From Cryptosporangium aurantiacum (GTDB taxonomy: Bacteria > Actinomycetota > Actinomycetes > Mycobacteriales > Cryptosporangiaceae), in NCBI RefSeq assembly GCF_900143005.1, contig NZ_FRCS01000005.1, forward strand, positions 186,001 to 250,000: a stretch of 64,000 bases of DNA, read 5' to 3'. Numbering within the stretch: the stretch's first letter is position 1; each line of letters opens with the position of its first letter. A program made the position numbers and the translations under genes. Shown piece by piece: positions 55,326-64,000 of the stretch. Under the pieces are notes generated by a model, which had not been told where the DNA came from, did no database searches, and saw nothing but the letters and a program-made list of their open reading frames with translations.

Positions 55326-56057
55326 ATGCTGACCGTCCGTGGCCTGCGCAAGGACTATCCGGGGCCGGTGACCGCCGTCCGGAACCTCGACCTGGACGTC
55401 GCCGCCGGGGAGATCGTCGGGCTGCTCGGCCCCAACGGAGCAGGCAAGACGACCACGTTGCGCATGCTGACCACGCTGCTGCGCCCCACCGCCGGCACCG
55501 CGACGATCGCCGGTGCCGACCTGATCGCCGACCCGGCGGGTGTCCGGCGCCGGATCGGCACGGTCCCCCAGGGCGGTAGCACCGACCCCACGTTCACGAT
55601 CCGCGAGGAACTCGAGCTGCAGGGCAGGTTGCACGGCCTGGACGCCCGCGCCGCCCGGGCCCGCGCCGACGCCCTCACCGAGGAGTTCGCGCTGGGGACC
55701 GACCGGCCGACCGGGCAGCTCTCCGGCGGCCAGCGCCGTCGCCTGGAGGTCGCGCTCGGGCTGGTCCACCGGCCCGCCGTGCTGTTCCTCGACGAACCCA
55801 GCACCGGCCTCGATCCCCGCAGCCGTGCCGCACTGTGGGACCGCGTCCGTGCGGTTCGCGATCAGGGCACGACCGTCGTCCTGAGCACGCACTACCTGGC
55901 GGAGGCGGATGCCTGCTGCGACCGGATCGTCGTCATCGACGCCGGTCGGATCGTCGCGGACGGCACGCCCGCCGCCCTGAAGCGCGAGGTCGGCGAGAAC
56001 TCCACTCTGGACGACGTCTTCCTCGCCCTCACCGCACCCGGGGCGGCGGCGGCATGA
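55326..56057 (+). CDS. ABC transporter ATPase, DrrA-like
   Basis: A 243-aa ATPase: Walker [10 protein letters not shown], signature [15 protein letters not shown], Walker [13 protein letters not shown]. The [27 protein letters not shown] segment is typical of the DrrA/CcmA drug-export group. It starts at the ATG with GGAGGGAGA upstream. The next gene, a permease, overlaps it (atga). Together they make an ABC-2 exporter, presumably controlled by the divergent TetR gene. Confidence 0.93.
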   Translation: MLTVRGLRKDYPGPVTAVRNLDLDVAAGEIVGLLGPNGAGKTTTLRMLTTLLRPTAGTATIAGADLIADPAGVRRRIGTVPQGGSTDPTFTIREELELQGRLHGLDARAARARADALTEEFALGTDRPTGQLSGGQRRRLEVALGLVHRPAVLFLDEPSTGLDPRSRAALWDRVRAVRDQGTTVVLSTHYLAEADACCDRIVVIDAGRIVADGTPAALKREVGENSTLDDVFLALTAPGAAAA

Positions 56058-56785
56058 GCGCGACCTGGCTGATCTTCCGACGGCACCTGCGGCAGACCAC
56101 CCGAACGAAGATCGGGGTCCTGTTGGGAGCCCTGCAACCGCTGCTCTACCTGCTCTTCTTCGGCCCGCTCCTGGACGAGTTGGGCAGCGGCTCGTGGCGG
56201 CTCGTCGTTCCGGGGCTGCTGATCCAGCTGGTGCTGTTCTCGGCCGGGCTGGCCGGTTTCGGGATCGTGTTCGACCACCAGTTCGGCGTCCTCGACCGGT
56301 TGCGGACGACACCCGTCAGCCGGTTGGCGCTACTGCTCGGGCGGGTTCTGCGCGACGTCGTGGTGCTGCTCGTCCAGGCAGTGCTGATCATCCTGGTCGG
56401 AGCGGCTCTCGGGCTGCGCGCTCCGATCCCGGGCGTCCTGCTCGGGCTGCTGCTGCTCGTGCCGCTCGCCGCGGGCGTCGCCGCCGCGTCGTACGCGGTG
56501 GCGCTGCTGCCGGGCGCGACCGAGCTGTTCGCCCCGGTGATGACCACGGTCGTGATCCCGCTCGTCCTGCTGTCCGGGGCGTTCCTGCCGATGACGCTCG
56601 GGCCGCGGTGGTTGGACCTGCTCTCCCGGCTCGACCCGTTCCGCTACGCGGTGGACGCTCTGCGGGACCTGTTCGCCGGCCAGTACCTCACGGTCCCGGT
56701 GCTGCTCGGCGCCGCGGTGACGCTGGTACTGGCGGCGGCGACGACCGCGCTCGGCGTTCGCGCCTTCGAGCGGGACGCGATCTAG
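56054..56785 (+). CDS. ABC-2 type permease
   Basis: A 243-aa membrane protein with six spans and the ABC-2 pattern ([33 protein letters not shown], later [24 protein letters not shown] and [15 protein letters not shown]). It pairs with the preceding ATPase. Substrate unknown. Confidence 0.9.
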   Translation: MSATWLIFRRHLRQTTRTKIGVLLGALQPLLYLLFFGPLLDELGSGSWRLVVPGLLIQLVLFSAGLAGFGIVFDHQFGVLDRLRTTPVSRLALLLGRVLRDVVVLLVQAVLIILVGAALGLRAPIPGVLLGLLLLVPLAAGVAAASYAVALLPGATELFAPVMTTVVIPLVLLSGAFLPMTLGPRWLDLLSRLDPFRYAVDALRDLFAGQYLTVPVLLGAAVTLVLAAATTALGVRAFERDAI

Positions 56786-56838
56786 CGACGGCGGGAATCC
56801 CATCGCGAATTGTCGGAGTGCGTGCTTACCGTGTAGCG

Positions 56839-57750
56839 GTGCCTCCCCTGAACGCGATCGAGCTGTCCGGCGTCGTCAAACGATTCGGGGCGGTGACCGC
56901 GGTCAACGGCCTCGACCTGACGGTGCCTGCCGGGATCTGTCTCGGCCTGCTCGGGCCCAACGGGGCAGGCAAGTCGACGACGATGCGGATGCTCACCGGG
57001 CAGGCACGGCCGGACGCCGGTGACATCCGCGTCCTCGGCTACCAGATCCCGGCCGAGTCCAAACACGCCCGCGCGCAGATGGGCGTCGTCCCCCAGCTCG
57101 ACAACCTCGACACCGAGCTGACCGCGCGGGAGAACCTGTCGGTCTTCGCCCGGCTCTACCGCGTCCCGCGCGCCGAACGGCGGGCCGCGGTAGACGCCGC
57201 GCTCGCGCTGGGGCAGCTAGCCGACCGCGCCGACACCAAGGTCGACGAGCTGTCCGGTGGAATGCGCCGCCGGCTGCTGATCGCCCGGGGGCTGGTCCAC
57301 CGGCCGCGGCTGGTCCTGCTCGACGAACCGACCGTAGGGCTCGACCCGCAGGTCCGGCAGGAGCTGTGGGGGCTGATCGACCGGCTGCGCCGCGACGGCA
57401 CGACCGTGCTGATGTCGACGCACTACATCGAGGAGGCGGAGCGGCTCGCCGACTCGGTCGCCGTGGTCAGGGCCGGCCGGGTCATCGCGCAGGGCAGCCC
57501 GGCCGAGTTGCTCGCCGGGCACGCGGGCCGCTCGGCCGTGGAGTACGGCGGTTCGCCCGACCGGCTCAGCGAGATCGAGCGGATCGCGGCCGCCGCCGGT
57601 TTACCGACCCGCCGCACCGGGCCGAGCGTCTCGGTCCTCCGCGCGGAGGAGATGCCGCCGTCGCTCGCCGCAGCGCTCGGCCCCGGCACCTCGCGGCCGG
57701 CCAACCTCGAAGACGTCTTCGTCACGCTCACCGGAGAGTTCGTCGCATGA
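56839..57750 (+). CDS. ABC transporter ATPase, second exporter
   Basis: A 303-aa ATPase with Walker A GPNGAGKS, signature [15 protein letters not shown] and Walker [13 protein letters not shown], plus a C-terminal extension of about 70 residues (typical of the DrrA/NodI group). TACCGT ends 6 nt before the GTG start. It is separated from the first exporter by 53 bp, so it may have its own promoter. Its stop overlaps the next permease ATG. Confidence 0.91.
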   Translation: MPPLNAIELSGVVKRFGAVTAVNGLDLTVPAGICLGLLGPNGAGKSTTMRMLTGQARPDAGDIRVLGYQIPAESKHARAQMGVVPQLDNLDTELTARENLSVFARLYRVPRAERRAAVDAALALGQLADRADTKVDELSGGMRRRLLIARGLVHRPRLVLLDEPTVGLDPQVRQELWGLIDRLRRDGTTVLMSTHYIEEAERLADSVAVVRAGRVIAQGSPAELLAGHAGRSAVEYGGSPDRLSEIERIAAAAGLPTRRTGPSVSVLRAEEMPPSLAAALGPGTSRPANLEDVFVTLTGEFVA

Positions 57751-58538
57751 CTGTTCAGCCCCAGCAACGCCTGCGGTTCATCGAGCCGCAGGCCCTCGTC
57801 GGCGTCCTCGTCCACGACCTGGCGGTCTTCCGCCGCTACTGGCTGTCGACCACGTTCTCCTCGGTGGTGGAGCCGACGATCTACCTGCTCGCGTTCGGAT
57901 TCGGGTTCGGCTCGCTGGTGTCGGTCGTCGGCGGGTACCGGTACCTGGACTTCCTCGGCACCGGCGTGGTCGGCACCGCGGTGCTGTTCACGTCGGCGTT
58001 CGCGGGGATGTTCCAGACGTTCGTCCGGCGGACGTTCCAGCACACCTACGACGCCGTGCTCGCCACCCCGGTCGACGTGCACGAGCTGGTCACCGGCGAA
58101 GCGCTCTGGATCGGGGCAAAAGCCGCGGTCTACGGCTGCGCGCCGCTCGGCGTCGCCGTGCTGTTCGGTCTTCGCCCGTCCCCGACCGTCGTGCTGGTGC
58201 CCGCGATCGGGTTCCTCACCGGCCTCGGCTTCGGCCTGTTCGGGATGTGGATGTCGGCCCTGGTACCGAACATCGACAGCTTCAACTACATCATCTCGGC
58301 CGTGCTGACACCGCTGTTCCTGGTGGCGGGCACGTTCTTCCCGCTCGACACGCTGCCGTCCTGGGCCCACACGGCGAGCCGTCTCAACCCGCTGTACCAC
58401 TGCGTCGAACTCGTACGTCACGCGGTGTTCAACAGACTCGGGTTCGCCGATCTCGGCCATGTCGCCGCGCTCGCGTTTTTCGCCGCCGGCATGTGGGTAG
58501 GCGCCGTCGTCTTTCTGCGGCGAAAGCTCATCGACTAA
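57747..58538 (+). CDS. ABC-2 type permease, NodJ-like
   Basis: A 263-aa permease with about six spans. [21 protein letters not shown] and [23 protein letters not shown] are typical of the NodJ/DrrB group. It pairs with the ATPase immediately before it. Two complete ABC-2 systems in one run are unusual; their substrates may be related lipids or antibiotics. Confidence 0.9.
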   Translation: MTVQPQQRLRFIEPQALVGVLVHDLAVFRRYWLSTTFSSVVEPTIYLLAFGFGFGSLVSVVGGYRYLDFLGTGVVGTAVLFTSAFAGMFQTFVRRTFQHTYDAVLATPVDVHELVTGEALWIGAKAAVYGCAPLGVAVLFGLRPSPTVVLVPAIGFLTGLGFGLFGMWMSALVPNIDSFNYIISAVLTPLFLVAGTFFPLDTLPSWAHTASRLNPLYHCVELVRHAVFNRLGFADLGHVAALAFFAAGMWVGAVVFLRRKLID

Positions 58539-58655
58539 AACAATTCCCGGCGATAGCCGCGGGACGGGTGACTCAAACATCGAACATTTCCGGGAAAGGT
58601 CACGATCTGGAGTACATCGGTTCTCAGAATCACTCCGACTCTTACGACGCGCGAA

Positions 58656-58697
58656 CGCGGCCGGGGCCGCCCCCCGAAGGGAGCGGCCCCGGCCGCG
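58656..58697 (-). terminator. hairpin between the permease and GlsB gene
   Basis: Perfect 15-bp arms with a 12-nt loop, between convergent genes and 18 bp past the minus-strand stop. It could serve both genes. Confidence 0.75.
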
Positions 58698-58714
58698 TCG
58701 GTGGTACTGCTGAC

Positions 58715-59011
58715 TTACCGAACCAGCGGGCGACGACGGCCGCTGTGGCCCCGACCGTAGAAGCCGGCGACCAGGGCGACGCCCACGGCCGCGAGCAGGA
58801 CCTGAACGGCCAGCTCACGCCAGTCGATGCCGTTCGTCGCGGTCGGGATGCCGATCGCGCGGGCCAGGGCGGTGCCGAGGAACGCGGCGATGATGCCGAC
58901 GACGACCGTCAGCCAGATCGGCATGGCCTGCTTACCGGGAACGACAAGCCGACCCAGCACGCCGACGATGGCACCGATAATCAGCGCGGTGATGATGCCG
59001 GTGATGGTCAT
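58715..59011 (-). CDS. GlsB/YeaQ/YmgE family membrane protein
   Basis: A 98-aa protein with three spans: MTITGIITALIIGAIVGVLGRLVVPG, then PIWLTVVVGIIAAFLGTALARAIG and a third ending LVAGFYGRG. This is the small stress-associated membrane protein family. The function is not established. ATG 59011 with GGGAGTAGCC upstream is the family start; a longer frame exists but is not conserved. Confidence 0.88.
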   Translation of the reverse strand: MTITGIITALIIGAIVGVLGRLVVPGKQAMPIWLTVVVGIIAAFLGTALARAIGIPTATNGIDWRELAVQVLLAAVGVALVAGFYGRGHSGRRRPLVR

Positions 59012-59200
59012 GGCTACTCCCTTTACTCCGTGGAGGTTTTCGCTCCCTGTCGGGTTGGCGTTGACCATCTGATGCCCGGGGTGCCGAGTTCTCACACACG
59101 CGACCAAAGAATTTTTTTCGCGCCGGGCGTCCACACAGAATTGCGGATGCGGAGTCACAACCATTCTCGCTGGTTACACCGGGCAATAACCCGATGACAC

Positions 59201-59824
59201 CTACTGCAGCGAACGGATCATCGTCCGGGCGGTGTCGAGGGACGCGTCACCGACGACGACCACCGTGACGTCCGGCTCGATCAGCACGAACGCGTCCTCC
59301 TGCCCCTCCCGGGCGGTGTACCGCGTCCAGCTCTCGCCTTCGATCTGCTCGACGCCGGCCGGCGCGCCGCTGTCGATGATGCTGGTGATCAGCGAGTCGG
59401 CTGCGGCGTTGCTCTGGACGAGTTGCAGGTAACGATCGTCGGGCGTCGCGTAGCTGACGCGGATCGTGAACCGTCCGCCCGCGGCGGGGTTGTAGGCGGC
59501 GACGGTTGCCCGCCAGTCCAGCCCCTGCGGCTCCCGGACCCGGAACGCCTTCTCCGCCCGCGCGGTGTTGTAGACGTTCGACGGGTCGACGGTCGGCGAA
59601 TCCGACGCCTTCGGCTGGAACAGCGCCACGATCGCGACCAGCGGAATGACCAGGATGCCGAGCGCGATCGCGAGGTTCCGTACGGTGGCGTCCGCCCTGG
59701 TCGCCTTGGGCGGCGGCGTGCTCGTCCCGGCGTCGGTGCTGATCCCCACCGTGACGGGCTTGCGCTCCGGGGCCGAATCCACGATGTCGGCCATGCCACG
59801 GTCGTTCCCCACGCCACTGCTCAT
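59201..59824 (-). CDS. DUF4245 membrane protein
   Basis: A 207-aa protein with one span (about residues 50-68, LAIALGILVIPLVAIVAL) and an exported C-terminal domain (DWRATVAAYNPAAGGRFTIRVSY onward). It is the DUF4245 family, commonly placed next to glpX in actinobacteria. The function is unknown. An internal ATG at 59791 is an alternative start. Confidence 0.82.
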   Translation of the reverse strand: MSSGVGNDRGMADIVDSAPERKPVTVGISTDAGTSTPPPKATRADATVRNLAIALGILVIPLVAIVALFQPKASDSPTVDPSNVYNTARAEKAFRVREPQGLDWRATVAAYNPAAGGRFTIRVSYATPDDRYLQLVQSNAAADSLITSIIDSGAPAGVEQIEGESWTRYTAREGQEDAFVLIEPDVTVVVVGDASLDTARTMIRSLQ

Positions 59825-60044
59825 GCTTCTATCGTCGTACACGCGCGCCGAACTGCCACCCCCGGCTCCCGCCCGTGGGCTGAATCGAAACACTCTCGTC
59901 TCGTTCCGTGGCATACACCACCCCAGCCCCGATACCTCCGGGTACGACGCGTCCGTTCTGCCAGGATGAGGGCCCCCAGTCCGTTGACGGACGCCGGCGA
60001 ACCGTCCGATCGGGCAGGCCACGAGCGTCCCGCGAGGAGGACCC

Positions 60045-61076
60045 ATGTCGGTTGAACTCGGAACGCAACCCCAGGCGCCCGACCGGAACCTCGCACTCGA
60101 GTTGGTCCGCGTCACCGAAGCCGCAGCGATGGCCGCCGGCCGCTGGGTCGGCCGGGGCGACAAGAACGGCGGCGACGGTGCCGCCGTCGACGCGATGCGC
60201 CAGCTGATCAACAGCGTCTCGATGCGCGGCGTCGTCGTCATCGGCGAGGGTGAGAAGGACAACGCGCCGATGCTCTACAACGGCGAGGAGGTCGGCGACG
60301 GCACCGGCCCCGACGTCGACGTCGCGGTCGACCCGATCGACGGCACGACGCTGATGGCCAAGGGCATGCCGAACTCGATCGCCGTGCTGGCGGTCGCCGA
60401 GCGCGGGGCCATGTTCGACCCGTCCGCGGTCTTCTACATGGAGAAGATCGCGGTCGGCCCGGACGCGGTCGGCGTTGTCGACATCAACGCGCCGATCAGC
60501 GAGAACATCCGCCGGGTCGCGAAGGCGAAGCGCACCGGCGTCCGGGATGTCACGGTCTGCATCCTCGACCGTCCCCGGCACGAGAAGATCGTCCACGAGA
60601 TCCGGCAGACCGGCGCGCGGATCATGTTCATCTCCGACGGTGACGTCGCCGGCGCGATCTCCGCCGCCCGCGAGCAGACCGGCGTCGACATGCTGGTCGG
60701 CATCGGCGGCACGCCGGAGGGCATCATCGCCGCCTGCGCGCTGAAGTGCCTCGGCGGCGAGATCCAGGGCAAGCTGTGGCCGCGCGACGACGAGGAGCGG
60801 CAGAAGGCCATCGACGCCGGTCACGACCTCGACCGGGTACTGCTGACCGATGACCTGGTCCGCGGCGACAACGTGTTCTTCTGCGCCACCGGCGTCACCG
60901 ACGGTGAGCTGCTGCGTGGCGTCCACTACCGGCGCGGCGGCGCGACGACCGAGTCGCTGGTGATGAGGTCGCGTAGTGGCACGATCCGGACCGTGGGAAG
61001 CTGGCACTCGCTGGAGAAATTGCGGGCATACTCGCTCATCGACTTCGGACACCGCAGCGACGACGAGGACGAGTGA
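60045..61076 (+). CDS. glpX: fructose-1,6-bisphosphatase class II
   Basis: A 343-aa GlpX-type bisphosphatase that hydrolyses fructose-1,6-bisphosphate in gluconeogenesis. The metal-binding signature is [21 protein letters not shown] with DPIDGTT, and GIGGTPEGI later. GCGAGGAGG precedes the ATG. Its stop overlaps the GTG of the sugar kinase gene, so the two are coupled. Confidence 0.95.
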   Translation: MSVELGTQPQAPDRNLALELVRVTEAAAMAAGRWVGRGDKNGGDGAAVDAMRQLINSVSMRGVVVIGEGEKDNAPMLYNGEEVGDGTGPDVDVAVDPIDGTTLMAKGMPNSIAVLAVAERGAMFDPSAVFYMEKIAVGPDAVGVVDINAPISENIRRVAKAKRTGVRDVTVCILDRPRHEKIVHEIRQTGARIMFISDGDVAGAISAAREQTGVDMLVGIGGTPEGIIAACALKCLGGEIQGKLWPRDDEERQKAIDAGHDLDRVLLTDDLVRGDNVFFCATGVTDGELLRGVHYRRGGATTESLVMRSRSGTIRTVGSWHSLEKLRAYSLIDFGHRSDDEDE

Positions 61077-62056
61077 CCACAAACCTGATTACGGTCATTG
61101 GCGAGAACATCATCGACCTGGTCCCTGACCCTGACCAGGTCGATGATGCTCCCTACCGCGCGCGGGCCGGTGGCAGCCCGGCCAACATCGCGGTCTCGGT
61201 GGCCAAGCTCGGCTCCCGGGCCGCCTTGGCCGCACGGGTGAGCCGGGACGTGTTCGGCGGGCGCATCCGCGAGCGGCTCACCGACGCCGGCGTGGACGCC
61301 CGTTACCTGGTCGACGCCGCCGAACCGTCATCGCTCGCGGTGGTGACGTTCGACGCCGAGCGCCGGGCCAGCTACGACTTCTGGCTCAACGGCACCGCCG
61401 ACTGGCAGTGGCGTGACCGGGACCTGCCCAACCCGCTCGGCGAGGACGTCGGAGCCCTGCACATCGGTTCGCTCGCCGCGTACCTGTCGCCCGGCGCCGA
61501 GATGATCGAGAAGCTCGTCGCCCGCGAGGGTCTGCGGGGCCGGGTCACGCTGAGCTTCGACCCGAACATCCGCCCGACGATCGTGGCCGCCGCCGACGGC
61601 TCGCTGGACGCCGCCCGGGTGCGGACCGAGCGCCTGGTCCGGCTCGTCGACGTCGTCAAGGTGAGCGACGAGGACCTGGGCTGGCTCTACCCGGACGTCC
61701 CCGCCGAGGACGCCGCGGCCGAGTGGGCGGAGATCGGTCCGGCGCTGGTCGTCGTGACCCGCGGCTCACAGGGCGCGCTCGCGATCGGGCGGGCGGCCAC
61801 CGTGACGGTCCCGGCGCCGAAGGTCACGGTCGCCGACACGATCGGAGCCGGTGACTCGTTCGCGGGCGCACTGTTGCACGCGCTCGACGTCCGCGGCCTG
61901 CTGGGCCCGGGAGGGGCGGACCGGATCGCCGGCCTGGACACGGAAACCCTCACCGAGGTGATCCGCACCGCCACCACAGCCGCCGCCCTCACCTGCACCC
62001 GCATCGGGGCTGACCCACCCACGGCCGCCGAACTCGAAGCCGCGCTCAAGGAGTGA
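61073..62056 (+). CDS. PfkB family sugar kinase
   Basis: A 327-aa ribokinase-like kinase. The N-terminal [15 protein letters not shown] and the C-terminal [14 protein letters not shown] (catalytic Asp in GAGD) are clear. The substrate is probably fructose or a related sugar, as the family is hard to assign from sequence. The GTG overlaps the glpX stop. Confidence 0.9.
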   Translation: MTTNLITVIGENIIDLVPDPDQVDDAPYRARAGGSPANIAVSVAKLGSRAALAARVSRDVFGGRIRERLTDAGVDARYLVDAAEPSSLAVVTFDAERRASYDFWLNGTADWQWRDRDLPNPLGEDVGALHIGSLAAYLSPGAEMIEKLVAREGLRGRVTLSFDPNIRPTIVAAADGSLDAARVRTERLVRLVDVVKVSDEDLGWLYPDVPAEDAAAEWAEIGPALVVVTRGSQGALAIGRAATVTVPAPKVTVADTIGAGDSFAGALLHALDVRGLLGPGGADRIAGLDTETLTEVIRTATTAAALTCTRIGADPPTAAELEAALKE

Positions 62057-62062
62057 AGCGGT

Positions 62063-62096
62063 CCCGTTCGGGCGGGTGATAGCCCGCCCGAACGGG
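62063..62096. terminator. bidirectional terminator between sugar kinase and rtcB
   Basis: Perfect 14-bp arms with a 6-nt loop (tgatag), extended by 4 more pairs beyond one T-T mismatch. It lies between convergent genes with 6 bp on each side, and can serve both. Confidence 0.85.
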
Positions 62097-62101
62097 TCCG
62101 C

Positions 62102-63286
62102 TCAGCCCTTCACGCAGACGACCTGCTTGAGGTGGGCGACCACGTCCACCAGGTCGGTCTGCTGGGCCAGAACCGCCTCGACGTCCTTGTACGCGCCGGG
62201 AATCTCGTCCACGACCCCGGCGTCCTTGCGGCACTCGACGCCCGCGGTCTGGGCGGCGAGGTCCTCGGCGGTGAACAGCTTCTTCGCCTTGCTCCGGCTC
62301 ATCCGCCGTCCGGCACCGTGCGACGCCGAGTTGAACGCGTCCTCGTTGCCCCGGCCGCGCACGATGTACGAACCGGTGCCCATCGAGCCCGGGATGATGC
62401 CCAGGTCGCCTGAACCGGCCCGGATCGCGCCCTTCCGCGTCACCAGCAGGTCGACGCCGCCGTACTGCTCCTCGGCCACGTAGTTGTGGTGGCACGAGAT
62501 CGGCTCGCCGAACGTGACCTGCGGGAACGCGTCCCGCAGGACCTGCTGGAACAGGCCGAGCATCAGCGCCCGGTTGCGCCGCGCGTACTCCTGCGCCCAG
62601 TACAGGTCGCGTCGGTAGGCCTCCATCTCCGGGGTCTTCGCGAGGAACACCGCGAGGTCACGGTCGGGCAGGTCGGCGTTGTGCGGAAGCTTCCGCGCGA
62701 TCGCGATGTGCCGTTCCGCGAGCTCCTTGCCGATGTTCCGCGAACCGCTGTGCAGCATCAGCCAGACCGTGCCGTCGGTGTCCAGGCAGACCTCGAGGAA
62801 GTGGTTACCGCCGCCGAGCGTGCCCAGCTGCTTACCGGCACGGCCCCGCAGCTGCGACACCCCGACGTGCAGGTCGTCGAAACCCTTCCAGAACGCGTCG
62901 AGACCCTTCGTGTCCACGCCGCGGACGCGCCGCGGGTCGATCTGGTCGTCGTGCGTGTGGAAGCCGACCGGGATCGCGTCCTCGATCGCCCGGCGCAGCG
63001 GACCGAGGTCGTCCGGCAGGTCCTCGGCGGTCAGCGACGTCCGGACCGCGGACATCCCGCAGCCGATGTCGACGCCCACCGCGGCCGGCGAGACGGCCTG
63101 CCGCATCGCGATGACCGAGCCGACCGTCGCGCCCTTACCGAAGTGCACGTCCGGCATGACCGCGACGCCCTCGACCCACGGCAGCGCGCCGATGTTCCGG
63201 AGCTGCTTCGTCGCCTCCGGCTCGATCGTGTTCGGGTCGGTCCAGACCTTGACCGGTGCCCGCGTTCCGGGCAGCAGCGTGTACAT
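62102..63286 (-). CDS. rtcB: RNA-splicing ligase RtcB
   Basis: A 394-aa RNA ligase that joins 2',3'-cyclic phosphate to 5'-OH ends. Conserved motifs are [39 protein letters not shown] and the guanylylation region [17 protein letters not shown] precedes the ATG. No rtcA or RtcR gene is next to it. Its targets are unknown. Confidence 0.94.
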   Translation of the reverse strand: MYTLLPGTRAPVKVWTDPNTIEPEATKQLRNIGALPWVEGVAVMPDVHFGKGATVGSVIAMRQAVSPAAVGVDIGCGMSAVRTSLTAEDLPDDLGPLRRAIEDAIPVGFHTHDDQIDPRRVRGVDTKGLDAFWKGFDDLHVGVSQLRGRAGKQLGTLGGGNHFLEVCLDTDGTVWLMLHSGSRNIGKELAERHIAIARKLPHNADLPDRDLAVFLAKTPEMEAYRRDLYWAQEYARRNRALMLGLFQQVLRDAFPQVTFGEPISCHHNYVAEEQYGGVDLLVTRKGAIRAGSGDLGIIPGSMGTGSYIVRGRGNEDAFNSASHGAGRRMSRSKAKKLFTAEDLAAQTAGVECRKDAGVVDEIPGAYKDVEAVLAQQTDLVDVVAHLKQVVCVKG

Positions 63287-63320
63287 GATTCTCCTCTGCA
63301 GGTCGCGGGTTCCCCGCGTT

Positions 63321-63506
63321 TCAAGACTTATGCCGACGATCTGCGGCGCACCGCCGCAGGCAGCGGCTTCGCGGCGCACCACCGCCGCCTCGCGAAACTC
63401 CCGGACCACCGCCGGGCGCGGCGCTCAGGCCTGCTGTTGGTACCTGCCGGGGCGCGCGGGACAGCCCACGGCGGGGGCGGTCGTGCCCCGTCTGCCGGTA
63501 GGCCAT
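63321..63506 (-). CDS. possible small gene upstream of rtcB
   Basis: A 61-aa frame starting [15 protein letters not shown], with GAGGAGC about 12 nt before the ATG. It ends 34 bp before rtcB, so they could be co-transcribed. The composition is very Arg/Gly-rich, as expected of chance GC-rich frames. It may be an unstructured small protein or a false call. Confidence 0.3.
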   Translation of the reverse strand: MAYRQTGHDRPRRGLSRAPRQVPTAGLSAAPGGGPGVSRGGGGAPRSRCLRRCAADRRHKS

Positions 63507-63680
63507 CGCATCGCGCTGCTCCTCGTCAGGTCGTCGTGGGAAGCTCAGTGTGCGGGCGGGGTGGACGCGCCGCGAGTGGTTTTCCGCGGACGGGTGGCAC
63601 TTCTCACCCGTGAGGCGCTCCCGGCGCCGGGTCCGGGGAAATTAATCTTTGCGCAACTCCCCAACGCCGCGAGGTTCCCG

Positions 63681-64000
63681 ATGCCTGACTTCCGCTACTC
63701 GGATCTGCTCCCGCTCGGCCCGGACGAAACCACGTACCGGCTGCTCACCCGGGAGGGGGTCGAGCCGATCGAGGTAGCGGGCGAGACGTTTCTGAAGGTG
63801 GCCCCGGAAGCGCTGACGACGCTGACCAAGGCCGCGATGCGGGACATCGCCCACCTGCTGCGCCCGGCTCACCTCCAGCAGCTGCGCAACATCCTGGACG
63901 ACCCCGAGGCCTCCGGTAACGACCGTTTTGTCGCGCTCGACCTGCTGAAGAACGCGAACATCTCGGCCGGCGGCGTGCTGCCGATGTGCCAGGACACCGG
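63681..64000 (+). CDS. class I fumarate hydratase, 5' part
   Basis: The first 106 residues of a class I (iron-sulfur) fumarase, cut by the window end: [22 protein letters not shown], then [31 protein letters not shown] and [11 protein letters not shown], the first Cys of the cluster. It would convert fumarate to malate in the TCA cycle. The upstream 174 bp shows no other gene. Confidence 0.93.
   Translation, partial: MPDFRYSDLLPLGPDETTYRLLTREGVEPIEVAGETFLKVAPEALTTLTKAAMRDIAHLLRPAHLQQLRNILDDPEASGNDRFVALDLLKNANISAGGVLPMCQDT

Noticed and set aside
63305-63330. T-arm-like sequence near rtcB suggesting a tRNA-like gene
   Set aside because: The loop is too short and no acceptor, D or anticodon arms can be folded around it.
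62486-63613. Long plus-strand frame opposite rtcB
   Set aside because: It is antisense to all rtcB motifs and has no recognisable domain.

Overview
The window looks like chromosomal DNA of a high-GC actinobacterium. The coding sequence is strongly GC-rich, GTG starts and 4-base start/stop overlaps are frequent, and several gene groupings are typical of Actinomycetota: a type-F (mycobacterial Sdh1-like) succinate dehydrogenase, DUF4245 next to glpX, an Ada-AlkA fusion followed by ogt, xseA/xseB near ispH, and a pSAM2-type integrative element. I cannot fix the genus from the sequence alone.

Left chromosomal arm (1-17777): typA, a pterin dehydratase, the sdhCAB operon, a NADAR-family gene, endonuclease V, a large proline-rich MinD/ParA-like ATPase, SRPBCC and NUDIX genes, thioredoxin, an EAL-domain phosphodiesterase, an AlkC-like glycosylase, a TetR/SDR pair and small YCII/VOC genes.

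Mobile element (17778-28967): an actinomycete integrative and conjugative element of about 11.2 kb sits in the 3' end of ychF. It is bounded by 22-bp direct repeats (21/22 identical), each encoding the last six codons and the stop of ychF. From the right end it carries a tyrosine integrase, excisionase, HUH replication initiator, FtsK-like transfer ATPase and a run of small overlapping genes. The left part holds unknown small genes, two AT-richer cargo genes (a small membrane protein and a TIR-like protein, a candidate anti-phage module), a HAD phosphatase and an XRE/TPR regulator. Arrays of a GGACTAG motif occur at the left end and in the regulator's divergent promoter, and look like the operator system of the element. 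A strong hairpin just outside the left repeat is probably the original ychF terminator, displaced by the insertion.

Right chromosomal arm (28947-64000): ychF, an FMN reductase, an MmyB-type regulator overlapping a CPBP protease tail-to-tail, a two-component system whose kinase carries a second, degenerate kinase half, a dienelactone-hydrolase-like enzyme, the ada-alkA/ogt alkylation-repair pair, a membrane DUF457 protein, a methyltransferase, a heterodimeric ABC exporter with one degenerate ATP site, an RpiR regulator, rmuC, a chemoreceptor, ispH, xseA and xseB around secreted-protein genes, a second two-component system, a TetR-flanked pair of ABC-2 exporters, a GlsB-type membrane protein, glpX with a PfkB sugar kinase, rtcB, and the start of a class I fumarase that runs off the window.

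Other themes are strong GC-rich hairpins between convergent genes, tandem duplications that copy gene 3' ends including the stop codon (two loci), and a recurring TANNNT box 6-8 nt before start codons that lack a Shine-Dalgarno, suggesting many leaderless transcripts.
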